A DNA stretch of 64,000 nucleotides, taken from Nematostella vectensis (Eukaryota; Cnidaria; Anthozoa; Actiniaria; Edwardsiidae). Location of the stretch: the NCBI RefSeq assembly GCF_932526225.1, contig NC_064044.1, forward strand, positions 10,782,906 through 10,846,905, in the 5' to 3' direction. The position numbers were made by a program, and so were the translations under genes. The notes below the pieces were generated by a model. It made no database searches. It saw only the letters and a program-made list of their open reading frames with translations, and was not told the origin of the DNA. Each line of letters begins with the position of its first letter. Positions within the stretch are counted from its first letter, which is position 1. Shown piece by piece: positions 62,229 to 64,000 of the stretch.

Positions 62229-64000
62229 AGAACTTTTCCCTTGCCCCGTGCTTGTATTTAGTCGCCATTTCGGGGCCGAGTGGGGCCTGGGAGTCGCGCG
62301 GCTGACTGACTGGCTGGCTAGCTGGCTGGCGAGTGACACCACAGGGTACCCGCGCGATGACCACAAAACCCAAGTCGCATACCTATACCATATTTCTATG
62401 CCTATGGGGCTACGCGCGCGGCCTGCGGCCGCGCTTAGCTCCGCTAAAACTCTCAAAAATTTTCTGACCTGACAGTGGTCTTAAATATGGTCTAGGTAAA
62501 GTTGCAAGCCCTTTGGGCCTTCATTCCGAGAGTTACGTTGTTTTGTTCCCCTTGTACATCTCTGTTTACCCTTGTACATCTCTCTCTTTTAAAAAAGAAC
62601 AACGTTACTCTCGAAATGCCGGCCCAAGTCGCGCAAACACTAACCCAGTTGAGCCAACCCTAACCCAGTTGCGCTATAACTAACCCAGTTGCGCTATCCC
62701 TAACCAAGTTACGCTAGCCCTTACCCAGATACGCTAACCCTAACCCAGTTGCGCTATCCCTAACTTAGTTACGCCAGAACTAACCCAGTTACGCCAGCCC
62801 TAACCCAGTTACCCTAACCCTAACCCAGTTGCGCCAACACTAACCCAGTTGCGCTAACCCTAACCCAGTTGCGCTAACCCTAACCCAGTTGCGCTAGCCC
62901 TAACCCAGTTGCGCCAGCCCTAAACTAGTTGCGCTAACCCTAACCCAGTTGCACTAGCCCTAGCCCAGTAACGCTAACCCTAACCCAGTTATGCTAGCCC
63001 TAACCCAGTTGCGACAACCCTAACCCAGTTGCACTAGCCCTAACTCAGTTGCACTAGCCCTAACCCAGTTACGCTAACCCTAACCCAGTTGCGCCAGCCT
63101 TAACCCAGTTGCGCTAACAAAACCCAGTTACGCTAACCCTAACCCAGTTACGCTAACCCTAACCCAATTGCACTAGCACTAACCCAGTGGCGCTATCCCT
63201 AACCCAGTTTCGCTAACCCTAACCCAGTTACGCTAACCCTAACCCAATTGCACTAGCCCTAACCCAGTTGTGCAAGCCCTAATCCAGTAGCGCTATCCCT
63301 AACCCAGTAGCGCTATCCCTAACCCAGTTGCGCAAGCCCTAATCCAGTAGCGCTATCCCTAACCCAGTAGCGCTATCCCTAACCCAGTTGCGCTAACCAT
63401 AACCCAGTTGCACTAACCATAACCCAGTTACGCTAACCCTAACCAAATTGCACTAGCCCTAACCCAGTTGCGCAAGCCCTAACCCAGTTACGCTAACCCT
63501 AACCAAGTTACGCTAGCCCTAACCCAGTTGCGCTAACCCTAGCCCAGTTACGCTAACCCTAACCAAATTGCACTAGCCCTAACCCAGTTGCGCAAGCCCT
63601 AACCCAGTTACGCTAACCCTAACCAAATTGCACTAGCCCTAACCCAGTTGCGCAAGCCCTAACTTTTCCCTTGAACTTTTCCCTTGCCCCGTGCTTGTAT
63701 TTAGTCGCCATTTCGGGGCCGAGTGGGGCCTGGGAGTCGCGCGGCTGACTGACTGGCTGGCTAGCTGGCTGGCGAGTGACACCACAGGGTACCCGCGCGA
63801 TGACCACAAAACCCAAGTCGCATACCTATACCATATTTCTATGCCTATGGGGCTACGCGCGCGGCCTGCGGCCGCGCTTAGCTCCGCTAAAACTCTCAAA
63901 AATTTTCTGACCTGACAGTGGTCTTAAATATGGTCTAGGTAAAGTTCCAAGCCCTTTGGGCCTTCATTCCGAGAGTTACGTTGTTTTGTTCCCCTTGTAC
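62229..64000. repeat. 1.44-kb tandem repeat, one full unit plus part of a second
   Basis: The segment from AACTTTTCCCTTGCCCCGTG at 62231 recurs at 63675 almost unchanged for 325 bases, to the right edge. The unit consists of a GC-rich part (about 62250-62460), a hairpin pair at about 62525-62620 (CGAGAGTTACGTTGTT and AACAACGTTACTCTCG) and the telomere-motif array. Confidence 0.85.
62630..63661. repeat. 20-bp minisatellite containing telomere motifs
   Basis: About 51 units close to GCGCTAACCCTAACCCAGTT, with variants. The embedded CTAACCCTAACCC equals two TTAGGG telomere repeats on the other strand. Confidence 0.95.

Noticed and set aside
61917-62456. 179-codon minus-strand frame, partly repeated at 63639-63899
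   Set aside because: The repeated part is the GC-rich block of the 1.44-kb tandem repeat; no domain is seen, so coding is not supported.

Overview
The window is a stretch of animal nuclear DNA. It has small, phase-consistent exons, GT-AG introns, many inverted-repeat transposons and a moderately AT-rich base composition. The gene content points to a cnidarian, probably an anthozoan such as a sea anemone: a Shaker-type potassium channel encoded in one exon, a secreted lectin mosaic of a type common in cnidarians, and an LRRC9 orthologue. The species is an inference from style and content; no search was run.

Layout, left to right. (1) 793-13843, minus: the N-terminal 584 codons of an LRRC9 gene in 14 exons, running off the left edge; its introns carry several transposon copies. 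(2) 14352-16988, plus: a complete three-exon crotonase-family gene with a mitochondrial-type N terminus, divergent from LRRC9 across about 0.5 kb. (3) 18825-30999, minus: an eight-exon PHF7/G2E3-family zinc-finger gene with a long Ser-rich tail and no HECT domain. One of its introns holds a 1.57-kb foldback element. (4) 32476-45651, plus: a 19-exon gene for a secreted mosaic protein of 1192 aa: signal peptide, three lectin-like repeats, Kazal/follistatin-like module, three more lectin-like repeats, C-type lectin, four EGF modules and a fibrinogen-like C terminus. (5) 47523-48926, minus: an intact Shaker-type (Kv1-like) channel in one exon, with two palindromic CRE sites upstream. (6) 49.2-64.0 kb: no gene recognised; it holds minisatellites, decayed elements, a telomere-motif array and the start of a 1.44-kb tandem repeat that continues past the right edge.

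The most unusual pattern is that tandem arrays sit on exon-intron junctions and contain copies of the splice site. I see this at LRRC9 exon 12 (donor) and at four junctions of the lectin gene (acceptor of exon 7; donors of exons 10, 12 and 13). In LRRC9 the unit is 24 bp, stays open for about 340 codons, and contains further intact donors that would add 48, 192 or 200 residues in frame.

The genes look independent, with no operon or shared pathway. Gene models were assembled by hand from reading frame, splice signals and family resemblance; transcript data would be the decisive check.
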